Source: Photobacterium lipolyticum
GTDB taxonomy: Bacteria > Pseudomonadota > Gammaproteobacteria > Enterobacterales > Vibrionaceae
DNA length: 64,000 nucleotides
Assembly: GCF_003026475.1 (NCBI RefSeq)
Contig: NZ_PYMC01000017.1
Coordinates: 1 to 64,000 of the forward strand
Reading direction: 5' to 3'
Shown here: positions 39,427-47,389 of the stretch, in pieces
How the letters are laid out: every line of letters begins with the position of its first letter
How positions within the stretch are numbered: the first letter of the stretch is position 1
Notes under the pieces: generated by a model
What the model saw: the letters and a program-made list of their open reading frames with translations, nothing else
Database searches by the model: none
What the model was told of the DNA's origin: nothing
Position numbers and translations under genes: made by a program

Positions 39427-39921
39427 TTAAACGGGTATACCGAGTCGTGCTTTGACGACTTTCTCGCACTCTTCAATACGGTTGATATCTTTAGGGGCAA
39501 CCATTACCGTATCGTTGCCGCCGACAGTCCCTAAAATCTCATCATGCGGCTGGATATCGATAAGACGGGCGACGAGCTGTGCGCCACCAGGGTGGGTTTT
39601 TACCACGACAACCAGTTGATTATGGGTAATGAATTCAATTTGTGATGCAATGGATGAGCTAACCTGTACGGGTTCATTTTCAACAGTCAGGCAATACACT
39701 TTTTTGCCGTAGGCATTAGGTACCTTCGCAACCCCGAGTCGAGAGAGCAGGCGTGATACTGTTGATTGGCTGACATCGTCGTAACCGAGCGCAATGAGTC
39801 GGTGGCGAATATCATCCTGGGTGGTAAAGCTTTGCTGTTGCAGCAGGCGTTTACACGCAGTCATGATGCTTTCATCAACTGCCGCCGCATCTATCGCACC
39901 GTGCATATCGTATCCATTCAC
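39427..39921 (-). CDS. argR: ArgR-family arginine repressor, probable paralogue near the arc genes
   Basis: A 164-residue ArgR-type regulator. The winged helix-turn-helix is N-terminal (DIRHRLIALGYDDVSQSTVSRLLSRLG, residues about 37-63), and the C-terminal hexamerisation/arginine-binding domain contains TGTVGGNDT-like GTVGGNDTVMV near 130-142. In E. coli ArgR the equivalent GDDT holds two aspartates that bind arginine; here the first is Asn136. I choose the GTG at 39921, with AAGGAG six bases upstream; the TTG two codons earlier abuts the Shine-Dalgarno. The gene is not beside mdh, where Vibrio argR usually is, and lies 4-6 kb from arcA-arcC-argF, so a role in arginine catabolism is inferred. 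Confidence 0.85.
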   Translation of the reverse strand: MNGYDMHGAIDAAAVDESIMTACKRLLQQQSFTTQDDIRHRLIALGYDDVSQSTVSRLLSRLGVAKVPNAYGKKVYCLTVENEPVQVSSSIASQIEFITHNQLVVVVKTHPGGAQLVARLIDIQPHDEILGTVGGNDTVMVAPKDINRIEECEKVVKARLGIPV

Positions 39922-39979
39922 GGGCAACTCCTTATTATTGGGTACAAAGATCGTATCATTATTGTTTTATGGCACAGTA

Positions 39980-40000
39980 ATTATGCAAGTGTTGCATAAT
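39980..40000. promoter_or_regulatory. Palindromic putative operator upstream of argR
   Basis: ATTATGCAA and its exact reverse complement are separated by GTG, giving a 21-bp perfect palindrome about 60 bases before the argR start, with a further TGCATAA half-site at 40003. TGCATA-type half-sites occur in the ARG boxes of E. coli argR, so autoregulation is plausible, though the half-sites here point outward. Confidence 0.5.
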
Positions 40001-40076
40001 CCTGCATAAGGATAATAACAGTAACTCTAACGGGGTAATTTGACCCTTGTCACCAAATAATAACCTGGCTGGATTA

Positions 40077-40913
40077 CTAAAAATAAGAATTATATCCCAT
40101 TTCATTTGTGAGACTATGATTGTCAGTTTTATTGGAGCTGATACTGGACTGAGACGGTATTGCCTGAGCCACCTGGGGCTCAGGCTGGCGAGCTTGTTGC
40201 TGGTTTAACTGATTGACATAAGAAGAAACTTGTACGCCAGCCAGCTCAGGGGAGGCATGAGAGGTATCGATACCAAGCTGTTTTAGCCAGTCAAAAATTA
40301 AGGTAGCAGGAACAAATTGGCTATAGCGCTCGGCAGGTCGCAAGTTCGTGAGATCTTCCGGGTTATGCACAATCGCAACAGTAATGCCAACGATCTCGCC
40401 GGCCTCATTGAATACGGGCCCGCCGCTCATTCCTGACATCACCGGGGCATCGCTCAATGAATACAGACAGTCGGTATTGGTATCGATAACATCCTGCAGG
40501 TATTTCCCTTCGCCTTTGACGCTGTTGCCCAGTAATGAGTGGCCTTCGTGGGTGACCGTCTGATCGGGGTAGATTAGTCCCCAGCTAGGCACATGCTTGG
40601 AAGAGGTGCGTATTAAGGACAGATCACAGTACGGGTGGTGAATGACATCGAGATCCCATGACAAGCGGGCAACGTGCTTGGCGGTAATCTGATAGCTATC
40701 GTTGATGGGTACGGATGAGCCAAACCCGCCCAGTAATATGGGCACCCCAATGACCACTAATTGATTAGCATTATTGGCGGGCGTCTGGCTGATCGGGCCA
40801 TTGGTCGTGATGCAGCCGGTAACCATCGCGGCGATGCATACTATAGCCATCATGCGCGCAGTGAATGTCTTGCAGGCACGTTTATACCAGGAAAAAACAA
40901 TAAATAACTTCAT
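40077..40913 (-). CDS. Putative trypsin-like serine protease lipoprotein
   Basis: A 278-residue protein with an N-terminal signal ending in a lipobox (AAMVTGC, lipidated Cys34). The core looks like a chymotrypsin-fold protease: His80 in ITAKHV, Asp97 in CDLSLI and Ser163 in GMSGGPVFNEAG, which together would form a catalytic triad. The last 70 residues are Gln/Ser/Asn-rich and probably disordered. An AAAGGA site supports the first ATG, though an ATG at residue 21 or 22 would give a more typical lipoprotein signal. No close family is known to me and the target is unknown. It stands alone between the argR-type gene and pyrI. Confidence 0.75.
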   Translation of the reverse strand: MKLFIVFSWYKRACKTFTARMMAIVCIAAMVTGCITTNGPISQTPANNANQLVVIGVPILLGGFGSSVPINDSYQITAKHVARLSWDLDVIHHPYCDLSLIRTSSKHVPSWGLIYPDQTVTHEGHSLLGNSVKGEGKYLQDVIDTNTDCLYSLSDAPVMSGMSGGPVFNEAGEIVGITVAIVHNPEDLTNLRPAERYSQFVPATLIFDWLKQLGIDTSHASPELAGVQVSSYVNQLNQQQARQPEPQVAQAIPSQSSISSNKTDNHSLTNEMGYNSYF

Positions 40914-41031
40914 ACCACAGTCCTTTGAAAAGACTTGGTTCAGCGTTGCTGCGATAGGGGCTGAATCAGGTTTTATAAGTGTTAATTCAAAGGTAGAAGT
41001 TGCAGATGAAGGGGAGTGTCTCGGATCTGAG

Positions 41032-41066
41032 AAAAAAGCCAGCTCGATAAATGGGCTGGCTTTTTT
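41032..41066 (-). terminator. pyrBI operon terminator
   Basis: A 12-bp stem (AAAAAAGCCAGC / GCTGGCTTTTTT) with an 11-base loop lies 45 bases after the pyrI stop. On the minus strand it ends in six T. Confidence 0.8.
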
Positions 41067-41110
41067 ATTATGAATGCGGTTTTAAGCCCTATGTGCGGCT
41101 CGATGGCTCA

Positions 41111-41575
41111 TTAGTTACGCTCGGTGACGATTTCGCGTGAGAAGACTTTTTCGCAGTATTTACACTTCAGCTGTACATCTTCTTTCTTCGCGGTGACAGC
41201 AAAACTACTGTCAACTGGTTCATTATGGGTAATACAGTTGCTATTCGGGCACTTGAAAATCGCATTGACGTTCTCTGGGAGCGACAGCGTCAGCTTTTTA
41301 ACCACTTCATAATTTTCAATCTGATTGACGGTTGCGTTAGGCGCATACAAGGCAAGCTGGTTAGCCTGGTCTTCACTGAGGAGAATGTTTTCAATCTTGA
41401 TAAGATCCTTTGCACCCAATGCTGAAGACGGCAGGTTAAGACCGACAGTCACACGCTGGTTGGTTTTGTGCATCTGGAACAGTTTCAGTACTTTGATACC
41501 CACATTGGCGGGAATATGGTCGATAACAGAACCATTTTTAATTGCTTCAACTTGTAGTTGAGTTTCCTTAGTCAT
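41111..41575 (-). CDS. pyrI: Aspartate carbamoyltransferase regulatory subunit PyrI
   Basis: Binds CTP and ATP and transmits allosteric control to PyrB in the dodecameric enzyme. The 154-residue protein has [20 protein letters not shown] at the start (nucleotide domain), a middle [17 protein letters not shown], and the C-terminal zinc site CPNSNC ... CKYC with all four cysteines. I start at the second ATG (41575), which has AGGAG eight bases upstream; the ATG three codons earlier is part of that spacing. It is 16 bases after pyrB. Confidence 0.96.
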   Translation of the reverse strand: MTKETQLQVEAIKNGSVIDHIPANVGIKVLKLFQMHKTNQRVTVGLNLPSSALGAKDLIKIENILLSEDQANQLALYAPNATVNQIENYEVVKKLTLSLPENVNAIFKCPNSNCITHNEPVDSSFAVTAKKEDVQLKCKYCEKVFSREIVTERN

Positions 41576-41591
41576 TGCTGTCATCTCCTGC

Positions 41592-42521
41592 TTAAAGTTG
41601 TTCGTTTAGTACAAGTGCCAGTAGTGCTTCACGTGCGTAAACACCGTTTTCTGCTTGCTGGAAGTAGTAAGCGTGCTTGGTTTTATCTACGTCGACGGTA
41701 ATTTCATCGACACGTGGCAATGGGTGCAATACCTTCAGGTTGTCACGCGCTTCAGCCAGCATGGGAGCCGTCAGGATGTAAGCGGCCTTCATGTGCGCGT
41801 ACTCTGATTCGTCAAACCGTTCTTTCTGAACGCGAGTCATGTACAGAACATCGAGCTGAGGGAGCACCTCTTCCATGGTGGCATGAAGGCTGTAGTTGAT
41901 GCCGGCTTGGTCTAACTCTTCGCAAATGTAATCTGGCATGGCCAAGATTTCAGGCGCAACAAAGAAGAAGTTGATGTTATTGAATTTCGATAGCGCTTGG
42001 GTCAGTGAATGTACTGTACGGCCGTATTTCAAATCCCCCACGAATGCTACGTTAAGGTTGTCAAGACGACCTTGGGTTTCGAAGATAGAGAACAGATCCA
42101 ACAGCGTTTGGGTTGGGTGTTGGTTAGAACCGTCGCCGCCGTTGACAACCGGTACGCCGTTAGAGAACTCAGAGGCCAGACGTGCAGCACCTTCTTGCGG
42201 GTGGCGCATGACAAAAGCATCCACGTAAGAAGAAATCACTTGCACCGAGTCAGCCAGTGTTTCCCCTTTCTTCGCCAGGGATGTGTTGCCGCCGTTATCA
42301 AAGCCGATAACCGTCCCGCCCAGGCGCTGTACTGCTGTTTCGAAAGAGAGGCGAGTACGTGTTGATGGCTCAAAGAAACAGCTCGCCACGACCTTATTTT
42401 TAAGTAGTTCTGGATTTGGCTCTGCTTTTAACTTTCCTGCAGTTTCAACAATAAGTTCAAGTTCACTTCGGTTTAATTCCGGAATGGAGATGATGTGTTT
42501 TTGAAACAACGAGTTCGCCAT
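41592..42521 (-). CDS. pyrB: Aspartate carbamoyltransferase catalytic subunit PyrB
   Basis: Joins carbamoyl phosphate and aspartate, the committed step of pyrimidine synthesis. The 309-residue protein has the carbamoyl-phosphate loop [11 protein letters not shown] near 53, the aspartate-loop residue set including KKGETLADS near 84, [12 protein letters not shown] near 134 and HPLPRVDEI near 265. It is the first structural gene of pyrBI, behind a leader peptide and attenuator. Its paralogue argF lies 0.5 kb upstream on the same strand, and both use carbamoyl phosphate. Confidence 0.98.
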   Translation of the reverse strand: MANSLFQKHIISIPELNRSELELIVETAGKLKAEPNPELLKNKVVASCFFEPSTRTRLSFETAVQRLGGTVIGFDNGGNTSLAKKGETLADSVQVISSYVDAFVMRHPQEGAARLASEFSNGVPVVNGGDGSNQHPTQTLLDLFSIFETQGRLDNLNVAFVGDLKYGRTVHSLTQALSKFNNINFFFVAPEILAMPDYICEELDQAGINYSLHATMEEVLPQLDVLYMTRVQKERFDESEYAHMKAAYILTAPMLAEARDNLKVLHPLPRVDEITVDVDKTKHAYYFQQAENGVYAREALLALVLNEQL

Positions 42522-42660
42522 GGCTTCTCTTCCCTATAATAGATAACTGATAGAAATGTTTTTAAACCTTTTCTGGTGCTCTTCCATCCAATGTATTCAT
42601 CGAATGTAATCTCTGCCAGATAAACGTTTAAAGTTGTCGGCTCTCACGCAAAAAGCAGAC

Positions 42661-42689
42661 AAAAAAAAGCCCCCTTAAAAAAGGAGGCT
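42661..42689 (-). terminator. pyrBI attenuator terminator
   Basis: On the minus strand AGCCTCCTT pairs with AAGGGGGCT (one G-U) across a 4-base loop, followed by eight T. It lies about 140 bases before pyrB and overlaps the end of the leader peptide gene, so a ribosome following polymerase closely would prevent the hairpin from forming. This is the E. coli pyrBI arrangement. Confidence 0.88.
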
Positions 42690-42779
42690 CTTTTTAAAAA
42701 AATCAAAAAAACAGAAAAATAAAACCAACGCCGATTTTCGACGTTTGTGAGTCAAGTTGTGCTTAACTGCCTGGTTCAT
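42675..42779 (-). CDS. pyrL: pyrBI leader peptide (PyrL)
   Basis: A 34-codon reading frame, too short to be listed among ordinary genes, begins at an ATG 32 bases after the -10 box with AGAG seven bases upstream. Its second half is rich in U codons: residues 20-28 read LFFCFFDFF, giving six Phe codons, and it ends inside the attenuator stem (stop at 42675-42677). In E. coli, when UTP is low, polymerase stalls at U-runs in this segment, the ribosome catches up and the terminator is blocked. The U-rich leader plus terminator supports the same UTP-sensing control here. The peptide has no similarity to E. coli PyrL beyond the Phe run, as expected for a leader. Confidence 0.85.
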   Translation of the reverse strand: MNQAVKHNLTHKRRKSALVLFFCFFDFFKKSLLF

Positions 42780-42810
42780 TTTTTAACTCTGTTCTGACAA
42801 ATTGCGAAGG

Positions 42811-42838
42811 ATTATACGCCCATTTTCTGTGAGCGCAA
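42811..42838 (-). promoter_or_regulatory. pyrBI promoter
   Basis: A perfect TATAAT -10 box (42811-42816) has a weak TTGCGC -35 sixteen bases upstream. It is placed about 32 bases before the leader peptide start. Confidence 0.75.
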
Positions 42839-42978
42839 GCGTTTGCCTGAAGTATTCATCTTATGGAATTTTATGCAGGAGTAAGTTAGTTCTGTGTGCG
42901 AGGTTTTTGGTGTTAAATTACTGAAAACAAAAGTTAATTAGCTGTGCTGGTGTGGTTTTCATTGTGGCATTAAATGCA

Positions 42979-43002
42979 AATGCCGTCTCAAAGGACGGCA
43001 TT
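42979..43002 (-). terminator. Hairpin downstream of argF
   Basis: A perfect 9-bp stem (AATGCCGTC / GACGGCATT) with a 6-base loop lies 57 bases after argF. The T-run after it on the minus strand is poor, so termination may be partial. Confidence 0.55.
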
Positions 43003-43058
43003 AATTATAAGAGCTTTAAGGGGTTCTACGTCGAATCTTTAAAACTCAAGAGAGTCGA

Positions 43059-44069
43059 TTACTGACCTAGTGTTGCTACCATGATTGCTTTGATAGTGTG
43101 CATACGGTTTTCAGCTTCGTCGAATACGATAGAGTGCTTAGATTCAACCACTTCATCAGTTACTTCAACGCCGTCTTTAAGCATTGGGTATTCTTGAGCA
43201 AGCTCTTTACCAACAACAGTGTCTTCACCGTGGAAAGCTGGTAGGCAGTGCATGAATTTCACATGTGGGTTGCCAGTTGCTTTTAGCATTTCCATGTTTA
43301 CTTGGTAAGGCATCATTAGGTTGATACGCTCAGCCCATGCTTCTTTCGCTTCACCCATTGATACCCATACGTCAGTGTATAGGAAATCACAACCTTGAAC
43401 GCCTTCTTGAACGTCTTCAGTTACTGTGATTTTTGCGCCAGTTTCTTCAGCGATAGCGCGACATTGAGCAACTAGCTCTTCTTCAGGCCAGAATGCTTTA
43501 GGAGCAACTAGACGGATGTCCATACCCATTTTCGCAGCACCAACCATTAGGGAGTTACCCATGTTGTTGCGTGCATCACCCAGGTAGGCGAAAGTCATTT
43601 CATGCAGTTGCTTGCCACGACCGTGCTCTTGCATAGTCAGGAAGTCAGCTAGGATTTGAGTCGGGTGGAACTCGTCAGTCAGGCCGTTCCATACTGGAAC
43701 ACCAGCGTAAGCGCCCAGGTCTTCAACGATTTCCTGACCGAAGCCACGGTATTCAATGCCATCGTACATACGGCCAAGAACGCGTGCAGTATCTTTCATT
43801 GACTCTTTGTAACCGATTTGAGAACCAGATGGGCCCAAGTAAGTTACGTTAGCGCCTTGGTCATATGCCGCAACTTCAAATGCACAACGAGTACGAGTTG
43901 ACGCTTTTTCAAAGATAAGCGCAATGTTCTTACCCTTTAGGCGAGGCTGCTCGTAACCGTTGTACTTCGCTTTTTTAAGTTCAGCTGCTAGTTCTAGCAT
44001 GTGCTGAATTTCACGTGGAGTGAAGTCTAGTAATTTTAGAAAGTTACGGTTGCGAAGGTTAAAAGCCAT
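43059..44069 (-). CDS. argF: Ornithine carbamoyltransferase
   Basis: Interconverts ornithine plus carbamoyl phosphate and citrulline. The 336-residue protein has the [21 protein letters not shown] block near 57, the [12 protein letters not shown] block near 137 and the catalytic HCLPAFH near 276. As the third gene behind arcA and arcC it should act in the catabolic direction (the ArcB role), but the sequence resembles both anabolic ArgF and catabolic ArcB, and it may serve both. It lies 127 bases after arcC, with an ARG-box-like site and a shared leader motif in the gap, so it probably has extra control. Confidence 0.93.
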   Translation of the reverse strand: MAFNLRNRNFLKLLDFTPREIQHMLELAAELKKAKYNGYEQPRLKGKNIALIFEKASTRTRCAFEVAAYDQGANVTYLGPSGSQIGYKESMKDTARVLGRMYDGIEYRGFGQEIVEDLGAYAGVPVWNGLTDEFHPTQILADFLTMQEHGRGKQLHEMTFAYLGDARNNMGNSLMVGAAKMGMDIRLVAPKAFWPEEELVAQCRAIAEETGAKITVTEDVQEGVQGCDFLYTDVWVSMGEAKEAWAERINLMMPYQVNMEMLKATGNPHVKFMHCLPAFHGEDTVVGKELAQEYPMLKDGVEVTDEVVESKHSIVFDEAENRMHTIKAIMVATLGQ

Positions 44070-44085
44070 GATGTTTTCCTCTTAA

Positions 44086-44101
44086 GAATCGGTATCTCTC
44101 T
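44086..44101 (-). promoter_or_regulatory. AGAGAGA-type leader motif before argF
   Basis: The minus strand reads AGAGAGATACCGATTC, ending 17 bases before the argF ATG. Near-identical strings stand directly before arcA, arcC and the arcA-like mini-ORF. Here a separate AGAGGAAA ribosome binding site follows it, so the motif is more than a Shine-Dalgarno. Confidence 0.5.
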
Positions 44102-44181
44102 GGCCGACGCGCTGTCTCTGTTATGACGATGCGAAGTGTCGGCCTTCAATATATATTGTTTATCGTATAATTGGGTCTTTG

Positions 44182-44195
44182 TGAATAACTATTCC
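44182..44195. promoter_or_regulatory. ARG-box-like site between arcC and argF
   Basis: TGAATAACTATTCC matches the ArgR operator core TGAATNNNNATTCA at nine of ten fixed positions. It overlaps the arcC stop region and lies about 115 bases before argF, consistent with ArgR control of an internal argF promoter. Confidence 0.5.
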
Positions 44196-44196
44196 G

Positions 44197-45108
44197 TTAT
44201 CCTGCAATAATATTTGTGCCAGCTTCACCTTTAAGGATGCGTAAACCCGCTTCCAGTGAGCCAATACCAACTAATTTGCCGCCTTGATTGATGAACTCGC
44301 AAGAGGCATCAATTTTTGGCCCCATAGAGCCCGCATCAAAAGCGTATTGCGCTAATTCGCTTGGGGTCGTGCTACGCAGTGCTTTCTGCGTTGGTTTACC
44401 CCAGTCGAGGAACACAGCATCTGCATCGGTAAGGATTAACAGTGCGTCGGCATTAAGCTGTTTCGCTAAGAAGGCTGCTGACATGTCTTTGTCAATCACC
44501 GCTTCTACGCCAACAAGCTTGCCATTTTCTTTCTTCACCGGGATGCCGCCGCCGCCAGTACAGATCACTAGGTGCTCTTGTTTGATCAGGGTCGTAATGG
44601 CGTCATCTTCAATAATGCCGATAGGCTGTGGGCTTGGTACGACACGGCGGAAGTACTCACCATCTGCTTTTACTGTCCAGTGGTATTTTTCAGCCAGTTC
44701 ACGGGCTTCTGCTTCATTGTAAACAGGGCCGATAGGCTTTGTCGGGTCAGCAAAAGCGGGATCGTTTGGATCAACGCTCATTTGCGTAAGCATGCAAGAC
44801 ACGTTCTGCTCTGGCAGAAGGTTTTTCAGTTCTTGCATCAAGATGTAACCGATCATGCCTTGGGTTTCTGAACCCAGTACATCAAGCGGGTATGGACTTA
44901 CTTTCTTGTATTCCAACCCTTGTAGTGCCAGTAAGCCAACTTGCGGGCCATTACCGTGTACCAACACGACGTTATATTCTTTCGCGATTTCAGCGATGGT
45001 TTTTGCTGCCGTAGCAATGTTCTGGCGCTGGATATCTGCTTCTAGTGGCTCGCCGCGACGTAGTAGGGCATTACCACCAAGTGCAACAACAACAGTTTGC
45101 TTGGTCAT
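44197..45108 (-). CDS. arcC: Carbamate kinase ArcC
   Basis: The last step of the arginine deiminase route: carbamoyl phosphate plus ADP gives ATP, CO2 and ammonia. The 303-residue protein shows VVVALGGNALLRRGEPL at the start, LVHGNGPQVGLLALQ near 47, VICTGGGGIPV near 206 and AVIDKDMSAAFLA near 225, all family signatures. I start at the ATG at 45108, which aligns with the family start; the open frame continues 19 codons upstream without a better site. A shared AGAGAGA motif directly precedes the ATG and doubles as its ribosome binding site. Confidence 0.95.
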   Translation of the reverse strand: MTKQTVVVALGGNALLRRGEPLEADIQRQNIATAAKTIAEIAKEYNVVLVHGNGPQVGLLALQGLEYKKVSPYPLDVLGSETQGMIGYILMQELKNLLPEQNVSCMLTQMSVDPNDPAFADPTKPIGPVYNEAEARELAEKYHWTVKADGEYFRRVVPSPQPIGIIEDDAITTLIKQEHLVICTGGGGIPVKKENGKLVGVEAVIDKDMSAAFLAKQLNADALLILTDADAVFLDWGKPTQKALRSTTPSELAQYAFDAGSMGPKIDASCEFINQGGKLVGIGSLEAGLRILKGEAGTNIIAG

Positions 45109-45122
45109 GGGATCGTCTCTCT
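45109..45122 (-). promoter_or_regulatory. AGAGAGA-type leader motif before arcC
   Basis: AGAGAGACGATCCC directly precedes the arcC ATG. It is the arcA motif with TA deleted after AGAGAGA. Confidence 0.5.
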
Positions 45123-45196
45123 TGGTTTTATTTCTTATGGGCCGATATGCGTTGATACCGGCCATATTGTGTGGTGTTAGGTATTAGCCGTTAGAC

Positions 45197-46417
45197 TTAG
45201 ATACCATCACGTTCGATTGGGCAGCTCATGCAGCGAGCACCACCACGACCACGGCCTAGTTCGTCACCTGGGATAGGTAGAACGGTGATACCTGCTTTGT
45301 CGTATTTCTCGTTGGTGTAAGTGTTACGTTCGTAACCAATTACAACACCAGGTTTCACAGTCAGAACGTTGTTCGCATCGTTCCACTGCTCACGTTCTGC
45401 TTCGAAGCTGTCACCACCAGTCGTGATAAGGTTCAATTGACCTACACCCAGTGCTTTTTCGATTGCAGTAACGAAGTAACCTTCTTCTTTAACATTTACC
45501 TTGCCAGACTCGTCACCTGTTAGGCTCCAGCATTGAACGTCTTTACGTACAACTTCTGGGTAAACAGAGAAAGTATCTTCACGCATGTGTGTCATTACAG
45601 TATCTAAGTGCATGCAAGAGCGGTGCTTAGGAAGCTGCATAGCAATAACTTGCTTCGCTTCGCCGTGTTTGAACAGGCTAGATGCCAGCTGCTCAACACC
45701 CTGTGGGGTTGTACGCTCAGACATGCCGATAAGTACCGCGCCCTTACCAATGACCAGTACGTCGCCGCCTTCGATAGTCGAGTTGTCGTAATTCTTCTCT
45801 TCATCACCAAAGTACTTGATGAAGTCTTCGCCGGCGAAGATTGGGTGCCAACGGTAGATTGCACGCAGGTGGTTGGTTTCACGCTGACGAGCAGCTTTAG
45901 CCATTGGGTTGATAGAGACACCGCCGTAAACCCAGCAAGAAGTATCACGGGTAAACAGGTGGTTTGGCAGTGGTTCGATAACGAAATCTGTTGACTCGTG
46001 GATACCCTGCATCATTGAAGATGACTGAACAGGTAGCTCAGCATAGCTTAGACCGCCAAGTAGGATTGAAGCGAGTTCTTGGTTTGACAGGTCAGCGAGG
46101 AAGCAACGTACATCATTTGCGAAAGCTGAACCTAAACGGTAGTCAGAAACCTGTGAAGCTAACAACCATTCTTTTGCTTCTGGTACAGTAAGAGTGTCAG
46201 CTAACATATCATGTAGTAGGAAGACTTCTACACCTTGCTCGCGAAGTGTATTTGCGAATACATCATGTTCTTCGCCAGCACGTTCAACTGCTAATACATC
46301 ATCAAATAATAACTCGTGGCAGTTAGAAGGAGTTAGGTGAGTTAGCGCACGCTCTGGACGGTGGATAAGAACGCGGCGTAGTTGACCTACTTCAGAACCT
46401 ACATAGAACTTACTCAT
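45197..46417 (-). CDS. arcA: Arginine deiminase ArcA
   Basis: Hydrolyses arginine to citrulline and ammonia, giving energy without oxygen and raising pH. The 406-residue protein has the ADI/GME-fold motifs: [18 protein letters not shown] at the start, [14 protein letters not shown] near 158, [16 protein letters not shown] near 220, HLDTVMTH near 272 and the catalytic cysteine C396 in GGARCMSCP near the end. First gene of arcA-arcC-argF. The 0.97-kb region upstream holds no other gene and should carry its control sites. Confidence 0.97.
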   Translation of the reverse strand: MSKFYVGSEVGQLRRVLIHRPERALTHLTPSNCHELLFDDVLAVERAGEEHDVFANTLREQGVEVFLLHDMLADTLTVPEAKEWLLASQVSDYRLGSAFANDVRCFLADLSNQELASILLGGLSYAELPVQSSSMMQGIHESTDFVIEPLPNHLFTRDTSCWVYGGVSINPMAKAARQRETNHLRAIYRWHPIFAGEDFIKYFGDEEKNYDNSTIEGGDVLVIGKGAVLIGMSERTTPQGVEQLASSLFKHGEAKQVIAMQLPKHRSCMHLDTVMTHMREDTFSVYPEVVRKDVQCWSLTGDESGKVNVKEEGYFVTAIEKALGVGQLNLITTGGDSFEAEREQWNDANNVLTVKPGVVIGYERNTYTNEKYDKAGITVLPIPGDELGRGRGGARCMSCPIERDGI

Positions 46418-46431
46418 GATCGTATCTCTCT
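46418..46431 (-). promoter_or_regulatory. AGAGAGA-type leader motif before arcA
   Basis: AGAGAGATACGATC directly precedes the arcA ATG. The same 14 bases stand before the arcA-like mini-ORF at 49042. Confidence 0.6.
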
Positions 46432-47340
46432 ATTTTTATGCCAGCGTAATATCGCTAGCTTTATTTATTTCGTCTCGAAGATATTAATTTGTTTATTTAA
46501 TTCTTCGCTTCGTTTCTGGGGTTAATTCTACTCTTAAGCTAATAGTAGTCTAAGATCTTCGTCACATTTTACTTATTAACATGACAACCTAAAGGATCGA
46601 TTTTATTAACATTATTCATGCATTTGTAGGTGGTTTTCATGAGTGGGTTTTTATGTGGGCTGACTACCTTTAAAATCATCGCTCTCAATGTAAGTTGTTG
46701 ATTTGACAGGTCTTGGGTTTGTTTTTTGGAGTTTTATTCAAAAATATCCAGGTTATATGGTCACGCCAAAACTAATCTTATGCAATTAAACTGGTTGTCT
46801 ATCTAAATAAACTCCAGTTGTTAATGGAATAGTAACGAAACTTTTTCTTTTTATTTTTCCTATTATTGGTTTTGTAGTTTTAATACATGCTTTTTTTGAG
46901 GTCATATTAATGGGTTTAGGTTTGTATTTTTTATTACCAAGTGTTTTTTTATTGATTATTTAAATAACGGTGAGGTAAGAAAATCAGAGAGTTTAATAAT
47001 TTTTTATCTCGAGGTGGATAAAGTTGTCATTATCATGAAGTTGAAATTATATCTGCGAGGATTGAGATAGGCATATACCCAAGTTACTGCGAGATGCGAG
47101 ATGCGAGATGCGAGATGATGACAGCCAGTTCAATTTCAAGGAAAACGTTCGCGATCTCACCCTGAATGACGGGTCCTCTCGAGTGCATTTATAAATACGA
47201 GCAGAATGGCAACCAGAGGTATATACCCAGATAAGATAAACAGTCTAAACAGTCTTCGGGATAAATAGAGGGACTGTTCGGGCTGGGAGAAAGGCGAGTT
47301 TTGCGATCAGAAGCGGGACTAACATGAAGTGAAGAAAGAA
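46432..47340. other. Long AT-rich region upstream of arcA
   Basis: About 0.9 kb without a standard gene. The part next to arcA (to about 47030) is strongly AT-rich, as expected for a multiply regulated promoter, but I could not find a clean FNR (TTGAT-4-ATCAA), CRP or ARG-box site. A plus-strand 17-codon frame (46910-46963, MGLGLYFLLPSVF then LLII) has a GAGG upstream but is too short to trust. The part from 47070 to 47220 has a heptamer repeat between two ATATACCCA copies and looks like an intergenic repeat element. Confidence 0.5.
47091..47118. repeat. Heptanucleotide tandem repeat (GAGATGC)3-GAGATGA
   Basis: Four contiguous 7-base units, the last with one change. The tract sits inside a 150-base segment bounded by ATATACCCA on both sides (47073 and about 47221). 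Such tracts can vary in copy number by slippage. Confidence 0.8.
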
Positions 47341-47364
47341 CAAAACCGCCGGACGGCGGTTTTG
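47341..47364. terminator. Terminator downstream of the YfcC-type transporter
   Basis: An 11-bp perfect stem (CAAAACCGCCG / CGGCGGTTTTG) with a 2-base loop lies 26 bases after the transporter stop; the T-run on the minus strand is TTTTG-TTC. Confidence 0.8.
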
Positions 47365-47389
47365 TTAGAGGTGGAAATCTAGCCGAAGG

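Noticed and set aside
46910..46963. 17-codon hydrophobic frame upstream of arcA as a small protein gene
   Set aside because: A GAGG is present but the frame is very short, lies in AT-rich DNA and has no other support; mentioned only as a possibility.
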